Assembly (NCBI GenBank): GCA_028293265.1
Contig: JAQGPB010000432.1
Location: 1-6,308 of the forward strand
Length of the DNA: 6,308 nt
Direction: 5' to 3'
DNA from: Pedosphaera sp.
GTDB taxonomy: Bacteria > Verrucomicrobiota > Verrucomicrobiae > Limisphaerales > Pedosphaeraceae
Position numbers and translations under genes: made by a program. Positions within the stretch are counted from its first letter, which is position 1. Every line of letters starts with the position of its first letter. Shown piece after piece: positions 1 to 5,015 of this stretch. The notes below the pieces were generated by a model. The model worked only from the letters and a program-made list of their open reading frames with translations. It was not told where the DNA came from and made no database searches.

Positions 1-104
1 GCGATTTCTTTTTTGGTCAGGCCCTTGCGTTCTTCGGTGATGAGAGAAGGAACGCTGGTGATGTTGCCGCCGCGGGCGGGGATTTCAGAAACGGGTGAAC
101 TCAT
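1..104 (-). CDS. Probable 2-oxoacid:ferredoxin oxidoreductase beta subunit, N-terminal fragment
   Basis: An ATG at 102-104 on the minus strand opens a frame that runs off the left edge. The visible residues read MSSPVSEIPARGGNITSVPS, then a charged stretch ending LTKKEIA. They contain no catalytic motif, so identity rests on context: it starts 29 bp after the stop of the alpha subunit, where the TPP-binding beta subunit (KorB type) normally sits. In this family a disordered N-terminus ending in an LT-K-(D/E) element usually precedes the Cys-Pro-Gly-Cys-Gly cofactor motif, which would lie outside the window. The beta subunit would bind thiamine diphosphate and an Fe-S cluster and carry out the decarboxylation half-reaction. 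There is no Shine-Dalgarno sequence before the ATG, so translation probably depends on the upstream gene. A ferredoxin or another operon gene is possible. Confidence 0.55.
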   Translation of the reverse strand, partial: MSSPVSEIPARGGNITSVPSLITEERKGLTKKEI

Positions 105-133
105 ATTAATAAAGGTGGTGGTTAAGAATTAAA

Positions 134-1957
134 TCAAAGTTTGCGTAATCCGGCCGCGACGTTGGTCTGGACCTTCTCGACGATTTCCTTGACCTTGAAA
201 GTCAGGCCGTCGCACTTGTTGATGCCGCGAATTTTCGGATCGCCGTAGCGCGCGCGCAGCAGGCCGGCGAGCTGGCCGTAGCCATAGAGCCCTTCGTCGT
301 TCATTTCGACGACCAGGACGTGGTTGAAGCCGGAGAAAATATTTTCGAGGCCGTTCGGCAGCGGGTTGATGTGCTTGATGTGGATCGAGGAGACGCTGTC
401 CCCGGCGGCGCGGGCGCGGTCCACGGCTTCCTTGATCGGGCCCTCGGTGGAACCCCAGCCGACGAGCAATACATTTCCCTCGGAGGGGCCGAAAATTTTC
501 GGCGTCGGCAGCGACGCACCCAGGGCCTGCAATTTTTTGCGGCGCTTGGCGGTCATCTGCGTATGCAATTTGGGCGAACCGGTCGGATGGCCCAGTTCGT
601 CATGCTCCAGCCCGGTGGCGATGGGATATTTGCCGCTCATGATGCGGGTGCCGGGCGCGACGTGGTGCGTGATGCCGTCCACGGCGGCGAGGTCATAGGG
701 CTTGTGATCGGGAATAGGGCTGAGGTCGGGCGAAATGTCCTGGCAAACTTTTTCCAGATTTGGCTCGGTGAAGGCTTCGATGCGCGTGGCGATGGCCTGG
801 TCGGTGAGCATGATGACCGGGACGCTGTATTTGCGGGCGATGTTGACGGCTTCAATCGCCATGTAGAAACAATCCTCGACGTTGGCCGGGGCGATGACGA
901 CGCGCGGGGAATCGCCGTGGCCGCCGAAGCAGGCGATGTTGAGGTCGGATTGCTCTACGTTGGTCGGCATGCCCGTGGAGGGGCCGCCGCGTTGAACGTC
1001 CACGATGACCAGGGGCATTTCTGCCATGACCGCCCAACCGAGGGCCTCGGTCTTGAGCGAGATGCCGGGGCCGCTGGAGCCGGTGACGGCGACGCGACCG
1101 GCGTAACTCGCGCCGATGGCCATGGAGACTGCGGCGATTTCGTCTTCGGTCTGCACGAATGTGCCACCGTACTTGGGGAGTTCGCGGCGAAGCAGTTCCA
1201 TGATGTCCGACCAGGGCGTGATGGGATAACCCGCGCCGAAACGCACGCCGGCGGCGAGCAGGCCGTAGCCGAGCGCTTCATTGCCGTTCATCACCACTTG
1301 GAGGCCGTCCTTTTTCTGGCTGTCAACAAACTTGAAAGTTTCGACCACGTTGCCGAGCGAATGGCTGTAACCGGCATGAAACGCGGCGAGCGCGTTGTTC
1401 AAGATGCTCGGGTCCTTGCCGGTGAAACGTTCGCCAATCAATTTTTCCAGCTTGGGGACGTTCAGGTCGAACATTCTGGCCACGAGGCCGAGCGTGTAAA
1501 TATTTTTGCCCTTGTCCTTGGCGGTGCCGCCAATCGCCTCGACCGTCAATCCGGAAATCGGCACGCCGACGTGATGATATTCCTTGGACCATTCGGGCTT
1601 GGGTTCGACGTGGTCGGAATCATACAGCACGATGCCGCCTTTTTTGAGCGAGCCGATGTGGTCTTCGTAGGAATGCTGGTAAAAGGCGAGCAGGACGTCC
1701 GCCTCGTCGCCGGAACTGAGGACTTCCCCGGAGCCGATGCGCACTTGGAAGATGGAGGGGCCGCCGGAGATGGTCGCCGGAATGGTCATGTGGGTCATGA
1801 CTTCCTGTTCGCTGCGGCCGGCCAACCGGGCCAGGAAACCGCCGATGGCCTGGATGCCGTCCTGGGAATTGCCCGCGATGCGGATGACGGCTTCGGAAAC
1901 TTTGGAGACCTTGGGGGTGCCGCCGGAGGGCTGGGCGGTCAATGTTGCTTCGCTCAT
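134..1957 (-). CDS. korA: 2-oxoacid:ferredoxin oxidoreductase, alpha subunit with fused gamma domain (KorA type)
   Basis: This 607-residue protein should be the catalytic partner that oxidatively decarboxylates a 2-oxoacid, most likely 2-oxoglutarate, to acyl-CoA and passes electrons to ferredoxin in the cytoplasm. Residues about 22-205 form the gamma domain (AGNSQDGIQAIGG near 28-40, SGGPSIFQVRIGSGEVLSSG at 64-83). The alpha domain starts with NGNEALGYGLLAAG (224-237), followed by GYPITPWSD (243-251), the conserved EDEIAA (271-276), TGSSGPGISLK (292-302) and QRGGPSTGMPT (322-332). A C-terminal alpha domain II contains LLVGWGST and HINPLPNGL. The gamma-alpha fusion and roughly 600-residue length are typical of KorA-type enzymes. 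Substrate choice among 2-oxoacids cannot be settled from sequence alone. The ATG at 1957 is preceded by a promoter-like element but no Shine-Dalgarno. The presumed beta subunit follows 29 bp downstream. A long antisense frame on the plus strand is a codon-bias shadow. Confidence 0.93.
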   Translation of the reverse strand: MSEATLTAQPSGGTPKVSKVSEAVIRIAGNSQDGIQAIGGFLARLAGRSEQEVMTHMTIPATISGGPSIFQVRIGSGEVLSSGDEADVLLAFYQHSYEDHIGSLKKGGIVLYDSDHVEPKPEWSKEYHHVGVPISGLTVEAIGGTAKDKGKNIYTLGLVARMFDLNVPKLEKLIGERFTGKDPSILNNALAAFHAGYSHSLGNVVETFKFVDSQKKDGLQVVMNGNEALGYGLLAAGVRFGAGYPITPWSDIMELLRRELPKYGGTFVQTEDEIAAVSMAIGASYAGRVAVTGSSGPGISLKTEALGWAVMAEMPLVIVDVQRGGPSTGMPTNVEQSDLNIACFGGHGDSPRVVIAPANVEDCFYMAIEAVNIARKYSVPVIMLTDQAIATRIEAFTEPNLEKVCQDISPDLSPIPDHKPYDLAAVDGITHHVAPGTRIMSGKYPIATGLEHDELGHPTGSPKLHTQMTAKRRKKLQALGASLPTPKIFGPSEGNVLLVGWGSTEGPIKEAVDRARAAGDSVSSIHIKHINPLPNGLENIFSGFNHVLVVEMNDEGLYGYGQLAGLLRARYGDPKIRGINKCDGLTFKVKEIVEKVQTNVAAGLRKL

Positions 1958-1965
1958 GAAAAGAA

Positions 1966-1994
1966 ATGTTAATTTTTTACTGACTGTTAGGCAA
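1966..1994 (-). promoter_or_regulatory. Predicted promoter of the korA operon
   Basis: Read on the minus strand, a -35-like TTGCCT (1994-1989) is followed by a 17-base spacer and a -10-like TAACAT (1971-1966). Each hexamer matches the sigma-70 consensus at four of six positions. Only eight bases separate the -10 box from the korA ATG, so the transcript would start zero to about three bases before it. A second weak -10 candidate (TGTAAT, 2046-2041) lies further upstream without a clear -35. This is a prediction from spacing and consensus only. Confidence 0.35.
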
Positions 1995-1998
1995 AACC

Positions 1999-2029
1999 GC
2001 CGCGTTAACTGTTTTTGCAGCTACGCGGC
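1999..2029. promoter_or_regulatory. GC-rich inverted repeat just upstream of the korA promoter
   Basis: Perfect seven-base arms GCCGCGT (1999-2005) and ACGCGGC (2023-2029) flank a 17-base spacer. The repeat sits directly upstream of the predicted -35 box of korA. A direct repeat TTGCAGC (2015-2021 and 2034-2040) overlaps the same stretch. This could be a binding site for a regulator of the operon. If transcription starts further upstream it would instead be a leader hairpin. With arms this short, chance is not excluded. Confidence 0.25.
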
Positions 2030-2151
2030 TTCATTGCAGCATTACACTATCACTACGGCTAAACCCGCGCAATGCTAAACTAGAACTCTATGGGGCTGAT
2101 TATGAGCAACTTGTGCAAAATCGGCTTTTGGGCTTGGAAGGCAAAGGCAGC

Positions 2152-2172
2152 TAAATTAGATTTGCTAATTTA
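2152..2172. promoter_or_regulatory. AT-rich perfect inverted repeat in the HAD-korA gap
   Basis: Arms TAAATTAG (2152-2159) and CTAATTTA (2165-2172) are perfect eight-base complements around a five-base spacer ATTTG. The stem contains only one G-C pair and no T-tract follows, so a rho-independent terminator is unlikely. An operator site is the better guess. The region 1995-2203 holds no convincing gene. Confidence 0.3.
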
Positions 2173-2203
2173 ATTGGCATTGAGGATTAACCGGCTATGT
2201 TAA

Positions 2204-2318
2204 GCTCCAAGTATCAACATCCAAGCTCCAAAGCCCGCACCTAACTTTAATTTTCAGCGAGTGGTGCTTGGAGATTGGTTATTCTCTGGATGTTGGAACT
2301 TGGGTGCTTGGAGCTTTG
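2204..2318. repeat. Pair of inverted, degenerate heptamer repeats (NNNCCAA / TTGGNNN)
   Basis: The left array (2204-2231) has four seven-base units on the plus strand: GCTCCAA, GTATCAA, CATCCAA and GCTCCAA. The right array (2268-2318) carries the complementary unit TTGG plus three bases, beginning at 2268, 2275, 2293, 2300 and 2308, with decayed units at 2282 and 2315 and one eight-base step. The two arrays face each other across a 36-base centre. CCAAGCTCCAA (2221-2231) can pair with 2308-2318 with one mismatch. The right array overlaps the 3' end of the HAD gene and encodes its last residues. No transposase or obvious target duplication is visible. It may be a short tandem heptamer repeat family or a small non-autonomous element. 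Confidence 0.65.
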
Positions 2319-3103
2319 CCGGCGTCCGGCATCCGCTTCAGGAAAAACCGCAACCCCTCCGCCACGCCATGTCCCTGTGGCAGCTCGCTGACGAAACCGC
2401 CCTGGCCGCGCACGGCTTCCTTGACGGCGGCGATGGCATTGACCGGCGCCACGAGAAATCGTGCATAGTCCTGGTGCAACATCGGCAGGTCGTTCAAATG
2501 ATCCCCGGCGGCGAGAGTGTGATCCGCGTGAATTTCCAATCGGCGGCAGATTTCCGCGAGCGCGCTGCCTTTGTTGTAAGTCGCGTGGCAAAAGCGCGCA
2601 TAGACGTCGTTGCGGACGACTTTCAAGTTGGGCACTTCCTGGCAATATTCCTCCATGTAATCATGGATGGCGTCGGCGTCGCCGTTGTTGCCCGCCAGCA
2701 GGCAGAAGGGCGAATAGGCATCTTCGTAAATGGTGGCGTCGAAACGCGATTCGACCCAACTGACCAGGCGGGGCAGATCGGCGCGGACACGCGTGAAGAG
2801 TTGTTCGTGGTCCCGATGACAGGCGAGGTTCCAGTCGTGCCAGCCGACATATTGCGAATCCTTGTGGCAATGGATTTCGCGCTCCACGAGCACGAGGTAA
2901 TCGGGCTTGACGGAAATCTGCGAACGCGCGAGGGCTTCCATCAGGCCGGACATGTCGCGGCCGGTGTTGATGACCCACTTCGCGCCGCCGGCCTGCAATT
3001 CGCCGATGAGAAGTTGGAGATGTACCGGGATGGGCGGGTTCTCGAATTCGGCAAACAGGGTGCCGTCAAAATCGGTCGAGATTAGTTTTATGGGCAAAGT
3101 CAT
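2279..3103 (-). CDS. HAD-superfamily hydrolase, class IIB (Cof-like / sucrose-phosphatase-like fold)
   Basis: This 274-residue cytoplasmic protein is a predicted Mg-dependent phosphatase that forms an aspartyl-phosphate intermediate. All four HAD motifs are visible: motif I STDFDGTLF with nucleophile Asp11 and general acid/base Asp13; motif II INTGRD with Thr47; motif III Lys178 in YNKGSAL; motif IV GDHLND with Asp201 and Asp205. The cap between motifs II and III (about residues 75-165) is a C2-type insertion, as in class IIB enzymes. The substrate cannot be read from the sequence, though a sugar phosphate is plausible for the class. The last residues (about 263-274, KAPSTQVPTSRE) are encoded by the heptamer repeat and are probably not part of the fold. 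The ATG at 3103 sits 47 bp from a divergent TPR gene. No Shine-Dalgarno is seen, but a perfect TTGACA lies 38 bases upstream of the ATG. Confidence 0.88.
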   Translation of the reverse strand: MTLPIKLISTDFDGTLFAEFENPPIPVHLQLLIGELQAGGAKWVINTGRDMSGLMEALARSQISVKPDYLVLVEREIHCHKDSQYVGWHDWNLACHRDHEQLFTRVRADLPRLVSWVESRFDATIYEDAYSPFCLLAGNNGDADAIHDYMEEYCQEVPNLKVVRNDVYARFCHATYNKGSALAEICRRLEIHADHTLAAGDHLNDLPMLHQDYARFLVAPVNAIAAVKEAVRGQGGFVSELPQGHGVAEGLRFFLKRMPDAGKAPSTQVPTSRE

Positions 3104-3110
3104 TGCGACG

Positions 3111-3141
3111 ATTACTTTCGTGCGATACCGTAACTTGTCAA
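3111..3141 (-). promoter_or_regulatory. Predicted promoter of the HAD hydrolase gene
   Basis: The minus strand carries a consensus -35 TTGACA (3141-3136) in the 47-bp divergent gap. The best -10 candidate is AGTAAT (3116-3111), four of six matches, with a long 19-base spacer. Transcription would begin at about 3104, next to the ATG at 3103. On the opposite strand a weak TTGCGA (3103-3108), 17 bases, TACCGT (3126-3131) could serve the TPR gene and would overlap this promoter. Confidence 0.4.
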
Positions 3142-3150
3142 AAGCTTATT

Positions 3151-3687
3151 ATGCCCGCGCTCCAAGAGCAATACGATGATGCAATGTTTGATTTCAGCAT
3201 GGCGGATTTCGATGCCGCCATCGTGAAGTTGAAGGCGGTGCTGGCGCAGGACCCGGACCACTTCGACGCCCAGCTATCGCTCGGCATGGCTTATTATCGC
3301 AAGGGCGATTACGCCGCCGCCATCGTGGAAGGTCACAAGGCGGAGAAACTGCGGCCCAACGAGCAACTGGTGCATACCAATTTGTCGTTGTTTTATATGC
3401 GGAGCGGTGACAAAAAAACTGCGGAACATCACGGCTTGCAGGCGCGCATCGCTTCCTGGAAAGGGAACATGGCCCCCCCTGGCCGCGCGCCAGTGCCCGA
3501 GTCGGAACTGGAAATGGCCAAACCCAAACCGCCGCCCGTCAAGGTGGACCAAAAATTTCCCGAAATGCCTGGAAGAAAAAAACGAATTTATGAAATCCGC
3601 CTACGAACTCGCCATGGAACGCCTGAGCAAGGCGTCTCCCACCGTAAAACTGACCGACAAACAGAAGCAGGAACTGGCAGAAATTGA
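3151..3687 (+). CDS. TPR-repeat protein with a frame-shifted C-terminal tail
   Basis: As it stands the frame gives 178 residues from ATG 3151. Earlier starts (TTG at 3103) overlap the HAD gene and add unrelated residues. Three tetratricopeptide-like helix pairs are visible at about 4-37, 38-71 (ALGMAYY-type signature read as SLGMAYYRKGDYAAAI) and 72-103, so the protein probably works as a protein-protein adaptor. No signal peptide or membrane segment is seen. A proline-rich linker (109-140) follows. From about residue 144 the sequence is an out-of-frame reading of the next gene and is unlikely to be native. Losing or gaining one base near the A7 tract at 3576-3582 either fuses this protein to its neighbour or ends it at a TGA (3591-3593) overlapping the neighbour's ATG. 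Either a frameshift (mutation or sequencing error) or slippage is likely. The pathway is unknown. Confidence 0.75.
   Translation: MPALQEQYDDAMFDFSMADFDAAIVKLKAVLAQDPDHFDAQLSLGMAYYRKGDYAAAIVEGHKAEKLRPNEQLVHTNLSLFYMRSGDKKTAEHHGLQARIASWKGNMAPPGRAPVPESELEMAKPKPPPVKVDQKFPEMPGRKKRIYEIRLRTRHGTPEQGVSHRKTDRQTEAGTGRN
3576..3582 (+). other. A7 tract acting as a three-way frame hinge
   Basis: Seven adenines follow GGAAG near the end of the TPR frame. With seven A the TPR frame reads through to 3687. With eight A (or a minus-one slip) it reads ACG AAT TTA TGA and stops at 3591-3593, giving an ATGA overlap with the downstream ATG at 3590. With six A it reads AAC GAA TTT ATG and continues in frame into the coiled-coil gene to 3871. 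Homopolymers of this length favour polymerase or ribosome slippage and are also common error sites in sequencing. Confidence 0.7.
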
Positions 3688-3871
3688 TTCCAAGTACGCC
3701 GCTAAAATCGCCGAGCGGGAATTGCTCGTCCGGGATGAACTGAAGAAAGCCTCGGCGAAGGGTGACATGGAGGCGATGGAGCAATTGGAGAAACAGTTGA
3801 TCAGCGACCGCAAATCGCTCGGAGCGGAGAAAGAGGAAAAGAAGGAAAAATTGCGCCAGACCAAGGCGTGA
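3590..3871 (+). CDS. Small charged coiled-coil protein, unknown function
   Basis: I do not recognise this 93-residue protein. It is almost entirely helical and rich in Lys, Glu and Ala. Residues about 20-92 look like one or two amphipathic coiled-coil helices (KLTDKQKQELAEIDSKYAAK, then MEAMEQLEKQLISDRKSL), broken near ASAKGDME at 54-61. It has no cysteine, signal peptide or membrane segment. Codon use is GC-rich at third positions from the ATG onward, which supports this frame over the overlapping TPR tail. The start at 3590 is chosen because it makes an ATGA junction with the alternative TPR stop; GGAAG lies 14 bases upstream, a little far for a Shine-Dalgarno. The same frame is open further upstream (to 3407), so a fused TPR-coiled-coil product is possible. 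It probably works with the TPR protein, by position only. Confidence 0.7.
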   Translation: MKSAYELAMERLSKASPTVKLTDKQKQELAEIDSKYAAKIAERELLVRDELKKASAKGDMEAMEQLEKQLISDRKSLGAEKEEKKEKLRQTKA

Positions 3872-3885
3872 ACGAGCAGTCATGC

Positions 3886-3922
3886 TTGACATCTCTCTTC
3901 TGTTTAACGAGACTGTTAAACA
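3886..3922 (+). promoter_or_regulatory. Promoter and palindromic operator of the toxin-antitoxin operon
   Basis: A consensus -35 TTGACA (3886-3891) is followed by a perfect inverted repeat, TGTTTAAC (3901-3908) and GTTAAACA (3915-3922), around the spacer GAGACT. The right arm ends on the A of the antitoxin ATG. With a 17-base spacer the -10 position (3909-3914) falls in the palindrome centre but matches the consensus poorly (three of six). Phd/YefM antitoxins, with or without toxin, repress their own operons by binding such palindromes, so this is a strong candidate autoregulatory operator. Transcripts would start at or next to the ATG. There is no Shine-Dalgarno. Confidence 0.6.
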
Positions 3923-4170
3923 TGAAGACTGCCAGTGTTCGACAAATTCAGCACCATTTTCGCGACGTGCTCGCCTGGTTGAAGGATGGCGAAGAAGTTG
4001 AAATCACCAGCAACCGGCGTGTGGTGGCGCGGTTGATGCCGCCTCAACGACCCAGGTCACGCAAGGCCAAGCGGCCTGATTTCGCCGCGCGACTGAAGCA
4101 AATTTGCGGGGACATGCCGCCGCTGACCTATAACCCGTTGGTGCGTGAACGGGAAGATTCGCGATGGTAG
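3922..4170 (+). CDS. Antitoxin of the Phd/YefM family
   Basis: This 82-residue protein starts MKTASVRQIQHHFRDVLAWL, followed by GEEVEITSNRRVVARLMPP. That is the Phd/YefM N-terminal fold: a strand, helix 'VRQ-QHHFRDVL', a strand pair 'G-EVEIT-NRRVVARL', used for dimerisation and DNA binding. The C-terminal half (about 45-82) is basic then extended, ending NPLVREREDSRW, and would bind and mask the toxin. It should neutralise the downstream PIN toxin and repress the operon through the palindrome at its start. The ATG at 3922 is preferred to the GTG at 3868, which adds a non-homologous leader and overlaps the coiled-coil stop. The stop overlaps the toxin start by seven bases (4164-4170), so the two are translationally coupled. 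A Phd-type antitoxin paired with a PIN toxin is a known combination. Confidence 0.88.
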   Translation: MKTASVRQIQHHFRDVLAWLKDGEEVEITSNRRVVARLMPPQRPRSRKAKRPDFAARLKQICGDMPPLTYNPLVREREDSRW

Positions 4171-4598
4171 TTTATCCAGATACCAGTTTTCTGATGGCGC
4201 TCTACGTAGTCCAAGCAGATTCAACCCGCGCACTGGCTTATATGCAGAGGTCAACGGATTCCCTGCCCTTTACTCCACTTCATCGCCACGAATTGCGCAA
4301 TGCCATCCGGCTTTGTGTGTTTCGGAAAGAAATCAACGGCGACACCTGTCGTCGGGCATTGCGAGAAAATGAAAACGATCTTGCAGAGGGCATCCTTTCA
4401 CATGCGCCGATAGCTTGGACAGATACTTTGCAGAAGGCGGAAGAACTTGGTTCGGCCCACACTGAATCAATGGGGATTCGAAGCCTTGACCTTTTTCACA
4501 TTTCCTGCGCACTGCAATTGAAGGCAAACGTGTTCATTACTTTTGACGGACGCCAACGAGAATTGGCCGAGAGAGTTGGAATGAAGACCAGATTCTAA
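4164..4598 (+). CDS. vapC: PIN-domain toxin, VapC-like ribonuclease
   Basis: This 144-residue protein has the PIN nuclease layout. The acidic residues expected to bind Mg are Asp6 (YPDTSFLMALY), Glu43 (HRHELRNAI), Asp109 (SLDLFHISCAL) and Asp128 (ITFDGRQRELA). Length and motif order match VapC-type toxins, which cut tRNA or rRNA and stop translation when the antitoxin is degraded. The RNA target cannot be inferred. The ATG at 4164 overlaps the antitoxin stop in ATGGTAG, and GGGAAG (4151-4156) lies seven bases upstream, one of the few Shine-Dalgarno-like sites in the window. The catalytic set looks complete, so the toxin is probably active. The nuclease activity itself is inferred from the family. 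Confidence 0.88.
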   Translation: MVVYPDTSFLMALYVVQADSTRALAYMQRSTDSLPFTPLHRHELRNAIRLCVFRKEINGDTCRRALRENENDLAEGILSHAPIAWTDTLQKAEELGSAHTESMGIRSLDLFHISCALQLKANVFITFDGRQRELAERVGMKTRF

Positions 4599-4605
4599 AC
4601 AGAAG

Positions 4606-4637
4606 GCCAACACTTTGCTTTGCGCATCAGTGTCGGC
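4606..4637. terminator. Possible convergent terminator hairpin after vapC
   Basis: Arms GCCAACACT (4606-4614) and AGTGTCGGC (4629-4637) pair with one A/G mismatch around a 14-base loop. The hairpin sits eight bases after the toxin stop and downstream of the possible minus-strand small gene, a usual place for a shared terminator. It lacks a clean T-tract on either side, so intrinsic termination is uncertain. Confidence 0.35.
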
Positions 4638-4655
4638 ATGCACTTGGGAACTCGG

Positions 4656-4835
4656 TCAGGCGGCAAAGAGAAGCAGGCAGATAAAGGTCGTGGCTGCCAG
4701 CAGCAGACCGCCGGCGATCACCAATCCCCACGCACTCGAGGTCGAGGCTTCCGTGTGGTTGGCCGGCACCAGAACGGCGGTCACCATCTTCCGGCCATGT
4801 CTCATTGCTTTGGCAGTAATTGCAATCATGGCCAT
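4656..4835 (-). CDS. Possible small membrane protein (59 residues), unknown
   Basis: A minus-strand frame ends in a strongly hydrophobic segment (about residues 35-59: SAWGLVIAGGLLLAATTF, then ICLLLFAA) with the stop right after it, as in a tail-anchored single-span protein. The preceding part is short and basic (MRHGRKMVTAVLVPANHTEA). From about residue 17 onward third codon positions are mostly G or C, like the real genes here, which is the main support. The start is uncertain: ATG at 4835, 4829 or 4805 (the last gives 49 residues), none with a good Shine-Dalgarno. Plus-strand frames over the same region look like shadows. I recognise no family. Confidence 0.45.
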   Translation of the reverse strand: MAMIAITAKAMRHGRKMVTAVLVPANHTEASTSSAWGLVIAGGLLLAATTFICLLLFAA

Positions 4836-4888
4836 TGGGAAGCACTTCTCAGACCAATTTGCCGGCCGACGTCCTGAATGAAACGCAC

Positions 4889-4911
4889 AAGTTGTTTTTA
4901 ACGAACAACTT
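4889..4911. promoter_or_regulatory. Perfect inverted repeat upstream of the small membrane ORF
   Basis: Arms AAGTTGTT (4889-4896) and AACAACTT (4904-4911) are perfect eight-base complements around TTTAACG. The site lies 54 bases upstream of the 4835 start on the minus strand, in an AT-rich gap (4882-5015) with no gene. It resembles an operator. Its centre TTTAACGA also occurs inside the toxin-antitoxin operator (3903-3910). A minus-strand GATAAT (-10-like) lies nearby at about 4924-4919, without a good -35. Confidence 0.3.
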
Positions 4912-4989
4912 ACGAAAATTATCCTGACAACGTCCCTCAAAAACGAAACTTGACTTGAAATTGGCTAAAACCGCCGAATTGTCCAATAA

Positions 4990-5006
4990 GTGCCTAAAAC
5001 TGGCAC
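4990..5006 (-). terminator. Weak terminator-like hairpin after the Nudix gene
   Basis: On the minus strand GTGCC (5006-5002) and GGCAC (4994-4990) pair around a seven-base loop AGTTTTA, followed by TTATT. It begins ten bases after the Nudix stop at 5016. The stem is short and the U-tract poor, so the call is tentative. Confidence 0.3.
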
Positions 5007-5015
5007 ATAGAATAT

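Noticed and set aside
320..1972. Long plus-strand open frame (about 550 codons) antisense to korA
   Set aside because: It mirrors the strongly biased korA codons; its protein is rich in Gly, Asp, Val and His with no recognisable domain, while the minus strand has a complete, motif-rich enzyme.
2204..2318. Insertion sequence or CRISPR array
   Set aside because: Units are seven bases long and degenerate, there are no spacers of constant length, and no transposase or cas gene is present.
2261..3085. Plus-strand open frame of 274 codons antisense to the HAD gene
   Set aside because: No domain is visible, and the minus strand carries all four HAD motifs. GC-rich third positions explain the open antisense frame.
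3407..3589. Independent gene starting at 3407 in the coiled-coil frame
   Set aside because: The residues before 3590 (Arg/Pro/Trp-rich) look like an out-of-frame reading of the TPR gene. The real coding signal in this frame begins at about 3590.
3868..3921. GTG at 3868 as the antitoxin start
   Set aside because: It adds 18 residues unlike Phd proteins, overlaps the coiled-coil stop and would place the promoter and palindrome inside the coding region.
3103..4598. A novel defence island formed by HAD, TPR, coiled-coil and toxin-antitoxin genes
   Set aside because: The HAD gene is divergent, the TPR pair and the toxin-antitoxin pair have separate signals, and no nuclease or sensor other than the PIN toxin is visible. 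Proximity alone does not support a joint system.
4615..4881. Plus-strand small frames downstream of vapC
   Set aside because: They overlap the minus-strand frame with the hydrophobic tail, lack a start signal and have compositions typical of shadows.
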